A program made the position numbers and the translations under genes. Shown here in pieces: positions 43,864 to 52,761 of a DNA stretch of 64,000 nucleotides. Positions within the stretch are counted from its first letter, which is position 1; the number at the start of each line of letters is the position of its first letter. Location: contig JAJRPF010000067.1 in NCBI GenBank assembly GCA_024280885.1, positions 1-64,000 on the forward strand, in the 5' to 3' direction. Under the pieces are notes generated by a model that had not been told where the DNA came from, made no database searches, and saw only the letters and a program-made list of their open reading frames with translations. The stretch is from Planctomycetota bacterium. GTDB taxonomy: Bacteria; Planctomycetota; JAJSAM01; JAJVHW01.

Positions 43864-44358
43864 CTATCTCCCGCCGCCTGCAGCAGCGTTGCCGAAGAAC
43901 TTCGCGCGCACGGCGTCGCGCTTCGTATCCGTCGCCCGCGGAGCGGTCGTGACGGTGGCGCGCGACGACGGCGAGAGGCCCATCTCGCGTGACGCCTGGA
44001 CCAGCTGCGACCGAGCTGTGGCGGCCAACTTCGCGTGGGGCGAGGCGACCATGCGGCCGTAGGTGTCCACGACCACAGCCCCTTCGATCGTGAGGGCGCG
44101 TTCGGCACGACAGAGTTGCGACCAGGCGGTGCAGTACGTCGTCAAGATCGCCAGGTCGATGACCTCGATCAGCCCTCGGACTTCCAGTTCGGGGGTGATG
44201 CGCAGCCACTCCTTGCGAGCGATGTCGTCCAGGAACGTCGGTGGTTCGGGGACGCCCGGCAGGGCGGGCGGTTCGTTGGGATTCATGCGACACGGCTGGT
44301 CGGTTCCCTGCAGACGCTTGATCGCGCTCGGCAGTGGTCGCGGTCCTCGGGTGGCCAT
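43864..44358 (-). CDS. P27-family terminase small subunit (copy A)
   Basis: The 164-aa product starts MATRGPRPLPSAIKRLQGTD, the typical P27-family opening, followed by PPALPGVPEPPTFLDDIARK and a helical core. TerS recognises phage DNA and brings it to TerL. An ATG six bases earlier (44364) is possible; the ribosome-binding site CAGGAG suits 44358 better. It lies 4 bp before the small conserved gene. About 286 bases upstream separate it from HNH. Confidence 0.8.
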   Translation of the reverse strand: MATRGPRPLPSAIKRLQGTDQPCRMNPNEPPALPGVPEPPTFLDDIARKEWLRITPELEVRGLIEVIDLAILTTYCTAWSQLCRAERALTIEGAVVVDTYGRMVASPHAKLAATARSQLVQASREMGLSPSSRATVTTAPRATDTKRDAVRAKFFGNAAAGGGR

Positions 44359-44644
44359 GGTCATCGTCTCCTGGAGTCGTTGTTGGTCTCGCGCGTACGT
44401 GCGCGGGCGAGCGCGGGGGAAACGTCGGCACTTGCACGCGGACGAAATCGGGTTTCCCTGCGGGGACTGCCCTCTAGGACGGACCTCGGATCCCCCCCCC
44501 GGGGGCGCGGCACGTGCGCCTCTGCGCCCCTCTCCCGGCCGATGCGTATGGGGATACGCACCGCCGAGAGGCCGCCACAGAGCGCGAGTTCGCGGTGCGG
44601 CGCGGCGACCCGCTTCGACGCCGTCTGTGTCCGTGCGACGCCGG

Positions 44645-45061
44645 TCATCGGTGACGCCCCTTGCGTGCTGGAGTTCCCCAGCCGCAGGAATCGATGGCCG
44701 TTCTGCGGTCATGATGTCGTTTGCACAAGACGCGGAGATTCGATGCCTCATGCGTCCCGCCGCGCGCCAACTCGACGATGTGATCCACGACCGTGCCAAC
44801 CGTCATCCGGCTGACGAAACGCGTCAGGTCCTCGCCCGGTGCGCCCAGTAAACAGAAGCGGCAGAGCGGCTCCCTCGCCAGCGCCGCCAACCGCACCTTC
44901 TGCCAGCCGGGTCCGTAGCCGCGTTCGCGCTTCGTCCCGCGCTGCGCGTCGTACGCCCGGTTCCGCTCGCGGCGGTGTCGCGGGCAGCGCGCGCTCTTGC
45001 CGGTCACCAGGGCCGGGCACGACGGTGCGGTGCACGGGCGCGGCGGGCGTTGGCCGGTCAT
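44645..45061 (-). CDS. HNH endonuclease, packaging-associated (copy A)
   Basis: The 138-aa product has an N-terminal zinc knuckle (CTAPSCPALV...CPRH). The HNH core shows CRFC, TVVDHIVELARGGTHEASNL and RVLCKRHHDRR. HNH proteins next to terminase genes are known to work with TerL/TerS in cutting phage DNA. An alternative start lies at 45094. It is the clear homologue of the HNH gene at 56993. Confidence 0.82.
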   Translation of the reverse strand: MTGQRPPRPCTAPSCPALVTGKSARCPRHRRERNRAYDAQRGTKRERGYGPGWQKVRLAALAREPLCRFCLLGAPGEDLTRFVSRMTVGTVVDHIVELARGGTHEASNLRVLCKRHHDRRTAIDSCGWGTPARKGRHR

Positions 45062-45310
45062 GGCGTCACCGCCGGATGGGTTGCTGTCGCCCAACCGTCT
45101 GCGTCAGTCCCAACCACGCGGTGGCAGGCTGACACGAGGATCTTCTGGTTCAGTGACGTGCACTGGTTGCGGAGCGCCAAGGGATGGCGAGCGCGCGCGG
45201 GCGCGCCGACAGTGCTGACAACGAGCGCGCGCGTCGGTCCACGGGAACGCCCGAATTCGAGGCCGGGGACAGGCGCTGTGACGTTGTGTGACGTTCGCTC
45301 CCACATCTCC

Positions 45311-47881
45311 CTAATCCTCTCTCTCGCGAGGAGTCTGGGGAGGAACGTCACAGAACGTCACACTCGGGTCTGGGCGCAGCCCGATGCCGGACCACCCGCG
45401 TGCTCGACCGGAGTCGGCCTTCTCGATGCCGAGGCTTCCCTGACGGCTCGAAAGTCGCTGTCCGAACGAGCGTGCGGTGCCGTTCGGGAGCCCGTATCCG
45501 CCGCACCACTGACACCACGCGGCGAAGAGCACAGCGCTGGTCGTCACCACGCCGGGCTGCAGTTCGCAGCTCTCTGAAATGAATCGTGAGAGCCGGTCCT
45601 GCGAACTCCGGTAGCGGAGGGACTCGGTGCGCACCGCGGCGGGGGCGTCGAGACCGTGTTCGTGCCACTCACGGGCGCCAGCGACGATCCAGTTGAATAT
45701 CCCGGGCGCCTCGGCGCGCAGTTCCCGAAGCAGATGCGGGTCGCACTCCGATCCAGCGAACGTCCGGCGGAATGGGAGTACGAGGACGCGACGCCAGAGC
45801 CCCTCACCGTCATCCCGTACGCGGGGAGCGTGGTTGGCTGCGAACCAGAGCTTGCCGGTGAAAACGAACTCGAACTCGGGTTGGTAGTGGAAGCGGGCGA
45901 CCACCTCGTCGCCGCCGGTGATGCGTTTGATCAGGGCAGCTGCGAGCACTTCCCCGAGCTCGGGCTCTGCCGTCACCACAAGGCGAACGTTGTGGAGCCT
46001 GGCCAGGTCGGAGCGAATGCGCTCGCTGTGCTTGGACTGCAGGAACGACGAGGGATCGGCCGACGCTGCGTAGGAGCCGAGAATTCGTCTCAACACAGAG
46101 AGCAGGACGGACTTGCCATTGGACCCCGAGCCCAGCAGGAAGAGCAGGATCTGTTCGGCGGTCGAAGCGGTGGCCGAATAGCCAGCCATCCGCTGGGCGA
46201 ACTGGATGAGCGAGTGGTCCGTCTCGCCGCGCTCATCGACGAAAACTTCTCGCAGGAACCTGTCCCAGCGCGGGCACGTTGCGCTCGGGTCGAACGCGAT
46301 TGGCACCTGACGAGTCATGAGAAGTGCGGGGTCGTGCGGTCGCAGCTTCGCGGTCGCGAGATCCACGACGCCGTTGTGGCAGTTCAGAAGCAGCGGGTGC
46401 TGGTCGAACTCCTCAAGGCGGACATGCACTCCGGGCACCGAACGGGCGCTCGTGACCATGGCCTCGACTCCGGCAGCGGACCGCACACGCTTCGCCTCGC
46501 GCACGGCGCGCGCCGGGTCGTCGTCATCGACGGCCTCGCGCAGGACGCGCTTGCCGAACTTCTGGGCCAGCCCCTTGACCAGGACGTCCTTCACGTCGCG
46601 CCGCCAGACTCCGCGCCGCAATACCATCCACCCGTGGCTGGTCGCGTAGCGGATCTCGCCTTCGTGACGGGCGGCGAAGCGTTCCGCGTTTCGGGAGTCC
46701 GAGTATTCGTCGCCGCGCAGTGGTTCCTCGGCTGTGGGCGGTTGGACCGGGGCGGCAGGATCGTCGGGTTGCGCGGCATCGAGCGGCGGCGCAGGAATCT
46801 CGGGCGACCACGCCATCGACGCCTCGATCGCCCTTCGCAGCAGTGCAGGGGCTGCTGTCCCGTACTTCGTCACGAGGTCCGCCGCGTCACTCTCGTCGGC
46901 GTCGCCCGACAGGTAGGGGCCGAGGTCCGCGACGCGGACGCGCGCTCCCGCGGCCGTCAGCGACTCACCGTCCGCCACGCTTGCCGTTCCTGCGGGATCG
47001 AGATCCGGGAGGAGCACAACGTCGCTGTCGGCCAGGAGTCGCGGAAGGGGGCCGAGTCCGCCCGCCTCTCCGGTCGCCTTGCTGATGGCGACGACATCGG
47101 GGAGGGCAGCGGCCAGGCGGTCGGTGTCCTTCTCTCCGGCGCAGAGGACGCGCGGCTGACCGCGGCGGGCCGGGTCCACGAGCACGTCGTAGCCCAGGAA
47201 GCCACGGCTTGCGGGGCCGAGCGTGGTCGACTTCTTCTCGCCCTTGCGCAACTCGTCCACGGCGCGGAACTTCACGGCCACGACCGTGCCGTCCGCGTCC
47301 TGGATCGGCCAGACGAGGGCGGCCGGATAGGTCTTGCCGGCGCGGCTCACTCTACGCGTCTGGAAACCGACTCCATACGCCGCCAGGACGCGCGGATCGA
47401 AACCGTAGCTCGTTGCGGCGTCCATGGGGGCGTCGTCTGCGCTCAGCGCGAGCCAGTCGAGCCCGGCGCGCGATTGGCGGTAGAACGACTGCGCCTGTTC
47501 CACACGACGTTGCTCGTCGTCGGAGTGCGCTGGGGCTGCGTTGCCATTCGCGTCAGCGCGTGGGCCGCGTCCGTTTACGTGGCCGTTCGACGGTAGGTAG
47601 CCACGTGCCAGAAGCCAGCGGCGGGCACCTGCGGCGTCGGGCGCATGCCCGAGGGCGACGACGAGCTGCATCACGTCCCAGCCGTCGCCGCAGGCGTGGC
47701 AATTCACCATGCCGCGTTCTGCGTTCACGGATGCGCTCGGGGTGCGGTCGCCGTTCGAGTGGTGGTCGGGGAACGGGCAGTGAATCGTCTGCTCGCCGTG
47801 CGGACGCACTTCGCACCCGAGGAGCTCGGAGAGCACTGCGGCGGCGGAGCCGTGTTCGACGACGTCGGCGGTGATCGTCAC
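45311..47881 (-). CDS. Phage primase-helicase (CHC2 zinc finger, TOPRIM, SF3 helicase)
   Basis: The 856-aa protein has, in order: a CHC2-type zinc finger (IHCPFPDHHSNGD ... NCHACGDGWDVM, residues 33-70); a TOPRIM-like region (VLCAGEKDTDRLAAALP, VLLPDLDPAG, about 245-300); a D5_N-like part; and an SF3 helicase with Walker A LLGSGSNGKSVLL (near 590) and the motif LWFAANHAPRVRDDGEGLWR. It would prime and unwind DNA at the phage origin. It is coupled by 4-bp overlap to the small gene upstream. Confidence 0.9.
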   Translation of the reverse strand: MTITADVVEHGSAAAVLSELLGCEVRPHGEQTIHCPFPDHHSNGDRTPSASVNAERGMVNCHACGDGWDVMQLVVALGHAPDAAGARRWLLARGYLPSNGHVNGRGPRADANGNAAPAHSDDEQRRVEQAQSFYRQSRAGLDWLALSADDAPMDAATSYGFDPRVLAAYGVGFQTRRVSRAGKTYPAALVWPIQDADGTVVAVKFRAVDELRKGEKKSTTLGPASRGFLGYDVLVDPARRGQPRVLCAGEKDTDRLAAALPDVVAISKATGEAGGLGPLPRLLADSDVVLLPDLDPAGTASVADGESLTAAGARVRVADLGPYLSGDADESDAADLVTKYGTAAPALLRRAIEASMAWSPEIPAPPLDAAQPDDPAAPVQPPTAEEPLRGDEYSDSRNAERFAARHEGEIRYATSHGWMVLRRGVWRRDVKDVLVKGLAQKFGKRVLREAVDDDDPARAVREAKRVRSAAGVEAMVTSARSVPGVHVRLEEFDQHPLLLNCHNGVVDLATAKLRPHDPALLMTRQVPIAFDPSATCPRWDRFLREVFVDERGETDHSLIQFAQRMAGYSATASTAEQILLFLLGSGSNGKSVLLSVLRRILGSYAASADPSSFLQSKHSERIRSDLARLHNVRLVVTAEPELGEVLAAALIKRITGGDEVVARFHYQPEFEFVFTGKLWFAANHAPRVRDDGEGLWRRVLVLPFRRTFAGSECDPHLLRELRAEAPGIFNWIVAGAREWHEHGLDAPAAVRTESLRYRSSQDRLSRFISESCELQPGVVTTSAVLFAAWCQWCGGYGLPNGTARSFGQRLSSRQGSLGIEKADSGRARGWSGIGLRPDPSVTFCDVPPQTPRERED

Positions 47882-48090
47882 CCCTCGCCCCCGTCCGCGC
47901 GCCGCTTCTCACGCCAGCGACGCTCCATGCGCTCGGCGTCTGCGTTCTCCTCCGCGGCCGCGCGCTGCTCGTCGGCGATCGCCTGCAGGAACTCCTCGCG
48001 AGTGAGCTTCGCGGGATCGCGCCAGACGCGCTTCGTGCCGCCGCCCGGGAGCGTGATCGTCATGAGGATCATGTCGTCGGGGGCGGTCAT
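47878..48090 (-). CDS. Small phage protein (70 aa)
   Basis: MTAPDDMILMTITLPGGGTK leads into RVWRDPAKLTREEFLQAIAD and a charged helix. It has ATGA overlaps with the excisionase-like gene before it and the primase after it. No family is recognised; tight coupling to the primase suggests a replication accessory. Confidence 0.6.
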   Translation of the reverse strand: MTAPDDMILMTITLPGGGTKRVWRDPAKLTREEFLQAIADEQRAAAEENADAERMERRWREKRRADGGEG

Positions 48091-48356
48091 GGCCGTTCCC
48101 CCTCTCCGCTCTCGGGCACGGCGTCATTGATCCGAGACCCGATCCGGCTGAGTTCTCCGCACTCGCGCAGGAAGCGCTCGAACTCAGCCCGAGGAATGCG
48201 CACTCGAGCGCAGTTCGCTGTGCCCAACTTCATGGAGCGGAGGCGGCCGCTTGCGCACCACGTCCGCACCGTTGCAGCGGTGATCCCGAGAGCGTGCGCA
48301 ACCTGGCGCGGCGTCAGGAGCGGTGTGAGCTGATCTGGGTTGGCATTCGGTCGCAT
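48087..48356 (-). CDS. MerR/excisionase-type helix-turn-helix protein
   Basis: In the 89-aa product, residues 11-60 form an HTH_17 domain (LLTPRQVAHALGITAATVRT ... VRIPRAEFERFL). Its distance from int (8.5 kb) and position at the head of the replication operon suggest a regulator rather than the excisionase. It overlaps the 70-aa gene by 4 bp. Confidence 0.75.
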   Translation of the reverse strand: MRPNANPDQLTPLLTPRQVAHALGITAATVRTWCASGRLRSMKLGTANCARVRIPRAEFERFLRECGELSRIGSRINDAVPESGEGERP

Positions 48357-48399
48357 CTACCGTGTTCAACGGCAGACGGTGCGTGTGCGACCGCACGCC

Positions 48400-49116
48400 T
48401 CAATGGGGGGGGCGTTGAGATGTCGGACGAGCGAGCCTGTATGCGACGAATGGATCGTCGCGGATCGCCTTCTGCATCGTGCCGAGCACCTTCGCCGCGT
48501 TGCGCCGCACATCCTCGCGCGTACGCTGCGTCTCGCCTGCGGCGCTCTTCACGGTCGGGAGAAGCGTGCGATCGAGTTCCTTGAACCAAGTCGCGAATGA
48601 GCCCCCATCCTCGACATGTTCGAGGTAGTTGATTGCGAGCGGCGGCCCGAGCACTCCCCAAGGATCGCGTCCGCCACGAGGACGCCCTCTCATCCGAACA
48701 CCGGCCTCTCGTCGCTCGCGGCGTAGTTCTCTCCGAACGGCATCGAGGGCCTGCCCCTCGTCGGCACAGAGATCGACTGCGATCCGATGGAACCTGCGCC
48801 CGTGCTCGTTCTGAATGTCGCTGTGTTCCAGGGCTCTCACCGGCGCTGCCTCCAGGGGCTCCACTCGCCAGCGTAGTTCGGCGGCCTCGACGGCGTAGTT
48901 TCGGGGTGCAACCCAGCGTCGCGCAAGGAGCACGGGCTCTCTGAACGTGCGCTCCTTCGCTAATCCGCAGCTCGACGGAGAGAACGCGGGGTCCGAGTCG
49001 AGATTCCACGCCCGCATGAAGTCCAGACGCTCCGGCTTCCACGCGCGATCTGCGCGCCGGACCATCTCCCAGGTGAACCATGCGTGGCCGTAGGTCCAGC
49101 GTCGCTTCTCCGCCAT
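48400..49116 (-). CDS. Hypothetical phage protein
   Basis: The 238-aa protein is rich in Arg and Trp (MAEKRRWTYGHAWFTWEMVR; AAELRWRVEPLEA) with a helical C-terminal half. It is the first gene of the minus-strand arm and faces the plus-strand arm across a 217-bp control region. No family is recognised. Confidence 0.5.
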   Translation of the reverse strand: MAEKRRWTYGHAWFTWEMVRRADRAWKPERLDFMRAWNLDSDPAFSPSSCGLAKERTFREPVLLARRWVAPRNYAVEAAELRWRVEPLEAAPVRALEHSDIQNEHGRRFHRIAVDLCADEGQALDAVRRELRRERREAGVRMRGRPRGGRDPWGVLGPPLAINYLEHVEDGGSFATWFKELDRTLLPTVKSAAGETQRTREDVRRNAAKVLGTMQKAIRDDPFVAYRLARPTSQRPPH

Positions 49117-49333
49117 CGCGTACTCCTTTCACGGCCGCGCGGGCGGTGCGGGAAGTACGAGCCGCACACGCCCGCCGGCACGGACGGACGAGGAGCTACC
49201 TCGTCTCTCCGAGCATAGGCTCCGCGGCGGACACCGAGTCGGTACACGGAGCGCCGTAGGAAGTTCACGTGCCCACCGAGCACCGCACCGTCCGCCAATG
49301 GCATTGAGACGTGTAGCCTGGGTTGGGTGAGAC

Positions 49334-49762
49334 GTGACCGACCCGGCGCCGTTCACCCCGGACGAATGGGAACTTGCGATCACGTTCGCCGAACTCGGTC
49401 TCTCGCTGGACGAAGCGACTCTCGACAGAGCGGAGCAGATGCTCGATTGCCGGGACGCGCAGCCCTGCGCCGAGTGGGATCTCGCGGTCGCGGCGTCCAC
49501 GTACCAGGCGGCGATACTCGGGATCGCGGCCGTTCTGGCAGCGCCGAGTTCGTACGACGACCAGATCGTGCGGCGTCTCGGTCGGGACTTCCCGTCGGCG
49601 GAGTTGCTCGAGCTGCACAAGCGCTTCGAAGCGCGCCGGCGGGAACCCGCCCGTCGGCTCGTAGGGGAGATCGCACCGCCGCGAGCCTTCGCATCCTCTG
49701 CTCGTACACCACTCGCTATCACCTCCAGTCAGAGCGAATGTCCGCGTCCAAGGAGGTGCCGC
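49334..49762 (+). CDS. Hypothetical phage protein without its own stop
   Basis: From GTG 49334, about 120 residues look like a real helical protein (FTPDEWELAITFAELGLSLD; WDLAVAASTYQAAILGIAAV). The frame then runs without a stop into the next gene's start at 49763. That start has its own AAGGAGG, so the first gene has probably lost its stop codon or its end. It is the first gene of the plus-strand arm. Confidence 0.45.
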
Positions 49763-50117
49763 ATGACCAAGCGCACAACGACGACGGGGACCACCCGCAA
49801 GGCCGCGAAGAAGACCACGAAGACGAAGGCGCGCGCGACGACGGCGAAGCGTGCGACGGCGAAACCCGAGAACCCGAAGCGCCCGCGCGCCCCCCCGTCT
49901 CCCCGCGCCGGGGACGACGATCGTTCGCCGCTACAAGGGGACGGACGTCCGCGTGCAGGTGCTGGACGACGGTTTCACCTACGAGGGCGCGCCCTACCGA
50001 TCGCTCACCGCGATCGCCAAAGCCGTGACAGGGTACCGGACCATCTCGGGGCCTGCGTTCTTCCGGCTTCCCAAGCCGAAGCCACAGGCGCCGAAGGACG
50101 AGGCGGCCGCGGAGTGA
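49763..50117 (+). pseudogene. DUF2924-type protein with Lys/Thr-rich tail, frameshifted
   Basis: ATG 49763 follows AAGGAGG and encodes a Lys/Thr/Ala-rich tail. In the CCCCCCC run at about 49886-49892 the homologous frame shifts. The downstream frame gives RLPAPGTTIVRRYKGTDVRV and DGFTYEGAPYRSLTAIAKAV and ITG-like YRTISGPAFFRL, which are DUF2924 hallmarks. It ends at 50117. The break may be decay or a length error in the C run. The function of DUF2924 is unknown; it is common in phages. Confidence 0.55.
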
Positions 50118-50254
50118 TCGGTCGCACACGCTGGGCTCGCTCAACCGGCGTCGCATTGGCGGCGCCGGCTCTCGTTTGAGGTTGAGCGGGCGGACCCCGA
50201 CGCAGTCTTCGTTCGGGACGCGGGTCGCATGCGCTGTCGGCCGCCTGCAGGGTC

Positions 50255-50494
50255 TTGCACCTGCTCACGAAGTCCGGTCGCGTCCACCACGACGAGAACC
50301 AGACGATGGCCTGGTGCGTCGCGAACGCGGGGGTCAAGGAGGACGCGAACGAGAACGTCCGTCCGATCAAGACGAACTCGAAGAAGCGCATCGACGGGGT
50401 GGTCGCCGCTGTCACCGCGCTCTCGCGGCTGATGGTGCTACCCGACCGCCCGGCGTCGCCGTACGCGTACCGGGGCGTGCGAAGCGTCGGGTAG
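50255..50494 (+). pseudogene. Relic of terminase large subunit C-terminus (third copy)
   Basis: The frame gives LLTKSGRVHHDENQTMAWCV ... RIDGVVAAVTALSRLMVLPD followed by SPYAYRGVRSVG. The intact TerL ends ALVRSRRIRHDGNPVMRWCA ... RIDGIVAAVIALSRLMVLPD ... SPYAHRGVRTVG. Only the last ~75 residues remain. This marks a deletion joint between phage segments. Confidence 0.8.
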
Positions 50495-50634
50495 TTCTGC
50501 ACCGAGCCGGTTGGCCAGCCCTGAGGGCGTCGGGTTTGGTCGCGCAGTTCGGCATCGGCGTCCTGTACGATCAGGCTCGGTGGCCATTCGGCGCTCGATG
50601 GTGCTGGGCCGATTGGCCGCGAGCGAGGTGTGCA

Positions 50635-50793
50635 ATGGCCAAGGTCAAGTGCGCGGCTTCGGGCTGCAGCGCGACGGATGCCGGGACCCGGAAGTTCTAC
50701 CGATGCGAGAAGTGCGGAGCGTTGTGGTGCAGTCGCCACGGCAGCAGCGGCAACCGTTGTCCGGGCTGTAAGCACCAGTACCTCCGCGGCTAG
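50635..50793 (+). CDS. Small zinc-binding protein (52 aa)
   Basis: Four Cys pairs or knuckles appear in 52 residues: CAASGC, CEKC, a C/H site in CSRHG, and CPGC. A compact zinc finger, maybe RING- or ribbon-like. Start MAKVKCAASGCSATDAG. No family name is offered. Confidence 0.6.
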   Translation: MAKVKCAASGCSATDAGTRKFYRCEKCGALWCSRHGSSGNRCPGCKHQYLRG

Positions 50794-50821
50794 GATTCAG
50801 CCAAGCCGACCGGTTCACGCC

Positions 50822-51475
50822 ATGCCACACCTCACGCACACCTGTCGATGCGGGAAGACGATCCACTGGTCGAAGTACGCGCAGGTCGGTGATCGTTGGC
50901 CGTGCAACCGGTGCGGAACAGTCTCCCTGCTGGCGGAAGTGGGCGAGCCAGGCGAGGTTCAGAGTTCCAGGCCGTTCGCCTCCGGGGATCCGACCGCGCT
51001 TCTCGATCTGAGTGCAGAACGCGATGGCGACACCGTGTCACCCGACGTGACCGCACTAGGCAATCGGATCGCCAAGGCCGGGAGCGAGATCGAGGGCGGG
51101 ATGATCGTCGGCGGCGTCCTCGGCCTCATCGGGTCCGCGATTCTCGGAGCGGCGATCACTGCGGCTGCATCCCGCGTGACAGGAGCCATGGAGGAGAAGC
51201 GCCGGGAAGTGCCGGATGCGCAACGCCTGATAATCGGACTGGTCGATGAGTTGGAGCGCACACGCCCATTCATCACATTCAAGTACGTCATCGATCATGC
51301 GTCGTGCGACCGCACTGGTGTACTTCAACGACGCGACGCCAACGCGGCACTGCAGGCGCTCATTCTAGAAGGAATGGTCACACGCATCGCCACCCGCGGG
51401 TCTCCCAGACTGCAACTCAACCGCGACGACGAGCGTGTCAAGGCCACGCTCCAGCACATCACGCCTTCCGAGTGA
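50822..51475 (+). CDS. Zinc ribbon, membrane helix and winged-helix protein
   Basis: In the 217-aa product, residues 8-33 form a zinc ribbon (CRCGKTIH ... CNRCG). Near residue 100 is a glycine-zipper hydrophobic helix (GGVLGLIGSAILGAAITAAA). The C-terminal 80 residues look like a winged helix (FITFKYVIDHASCDRTGVLQ). It starts 28 bp after the 52-aa zinc protein. It may be a membrane-linked regulator or lysogeny-conversion gene; the role is unknown. Confidence 0.55.
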   Translation: MPHLTHTCRCGKTIHWSKYAQVGDRWPCNRCGTVSLLAEVGEPGEVQSSRPFASGDPTALLDLSAERDGDTVSPDVTALGNRIAKAGSEIEGGMIVGGVLGLIGSAILGAAITAAASRVTGAMEEKRREVPDAQRLIIGLVDELERTRPFITFKYVIDHASCDRTGVLQRRDANAALQALILEGMVTRIATRGSPRLQLNRDDERVKATLQHITPSE

Positions 51476-51549
51476 TCCGCCCACGCCCGTCGCGGGCGCG
51501 GCAGCGCGGACCACCACCACTCAAGTAGCGCGAGCCTCCGCGCTACTCC

Positions 51550-51963
51550 ATGGTCGGATGGGTGCCGAACTGGCCTCCCCGCCGCAGCCTCCTCGCCCGC
51601 GCCCGCGCCCGCTCGGGCCTCCGGGCCTTCCTCCTGAGCGACGAACCCCCGGAGTGGTTCTGGCGCTCGCCGGGCGTCGGGCAGCCGACCGGCTCAGGCG
51701 TCACGGTCACCGACCAGACCGCGCTGCGCGTCACGGCGGTTCGAGAGGTCCGCGGTGTGCTCGACGTGACCGCTTGGATGCTTGGTGGGCTTACGGCAAT
51801 CCACGCGTTGAGCCCATCGGGAACTCCCATCGAGATCCCGCTCGCCGCGCTTTCGCTATTGGCAGGCAAGCCGATCGAGGCCCCGGCTCGGCGCGTACGT
51901 GGAACGGAGTTGGCGATTGTGTCGACGCAGCTGCACGCGACTGCGGCGGGCCGGAAGAAGTGA
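51550..51963 (+). CDS. Hypothetical phage protein
   Basis: The 137-aa product has a beta-rich centre (SGVTVTDQTALRVTAVREVR; DVTAWMLGGLTAIHALSPSG) and a basic N-terminus. No clear ribosome-binding site and no recognised family. Confidence 0.4.
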   Translation: MVGWVPNWPPRRSLLARARARSGLRAFLLSDEPPEWFWRSPGVGQPTGSGVTVTDQTALRVTAVREVRGVLDVTAWMLGGLTAIHALSPSGTPIEIPLAALSLLAGKPIEAPARRVRGTELAIVSTQLHATAAGRKK

Positions 51964-52160
51964 GCCGCCGGCGCCCTTGAGCGACCCTCCGTAGCCCTCG
52001 ACTTTCGGGACCGGAGCGTGACCGCGGAGCCGGTCCAGCAGGTCGCCCGCGCGCCGCGGGCGACGTGCACCTGGTCGCGGGGACTGCGGCGGCGCGCCGC
52101 TCGATGCCTGTCGCGGGCCGGATCGTGTAGGATTGGCTCGGTATGTGATGGAGGCCGGGC

Positions 52161-52676
52161 ATGTCCACTGGTTCTGATCGCACGAAGAACGAGAAAGACG
52201 GTTCGCTACGAGCTCGCGTGGTGAGATTCCGCGACTCCGACACGCCGCCATCCGTCTCGTGGGTGACAGGCGTGCGCGAGTCGAGGAAGACAGAGCCCGG
52301 TTCGGGCAAGAACCAGTCCAAGAAGCAGTCGCGTAGGCCCGCGCCCAAGCGGCGTCGGCGCTCCTGGAGTTCAGGTCCGGCGTCCGTGTCCGGGTTTCTC
52401 CGCCAGACTTTCGCGCGTCGCCGTGCATACGATCAATGCTGGGTGTGTATCGGGGACGTTGGGCTCGCTGCCTGGCTCGTGAGCCCTAGCAGTGGCAGCG
52501 GCCCCGGCGTTCACCTGTGTCGTGTTTGCGGGGAGTGGCTGAAGAAGCGGTATCCCGGTGAGGCCGACTTCCAGAAACTTGACGTGTCGGGCGAGACCCC
52601 GACGAAGCGGCGACGCGGTAGCGTGTGGAACGTCGGAAGCGGTCAGACGAAGAAGCCGGGGAGTCACAGCTCGTAG
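52161..52676 (+). CDS. Basic protein with zinc-knuckle domain
   Basis: The 171-aa product has a highly basic, disordered N-terminal 75 residues (SKKQSRRPAPKRRRRSW). A compact domain follows with CWVC (about 92) and CRVC (about 118), then a basic end. GGAGG lies upstream of the ATG. Probably nucleic-acid binding; no family is recognised. Confidence 0.5.
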   Translation: MSTGSDRTKNEKDGSLRARVVRFRDSDTPPSVSWVTGVRESRKTEPGSGKNQSKKQSRRPAPKRRRRSWSSGPASVSGFLRQTFARRRAYDQCWVCIGDVGLAAWLVSPSSGSGPGVHLCRVCGEWLKKRYPGEADFQKLDVSGETPTKRRRGSVWNVGSGQTKKPGSHSS

Positions 52677-52761
52677 AGTTGGTCCCGCGTCGACGTCGCG
52701 CGCAGTGGCGCCCTGGTCGTAGCCCCTTGCGCGAGTCTCCCCGCGTCTGACTCTCGGGAGC

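Noticed and set aside
45656..47596. Long plus-strand frame of 646 codons opposite the primase gene
   Set aside because: It is antisense to a protein with CHC2, TOPRIM and SF3 motifs; high GC creates such shadows. The same applies to long frames opposite kynU, the large repeat protein and ParB.
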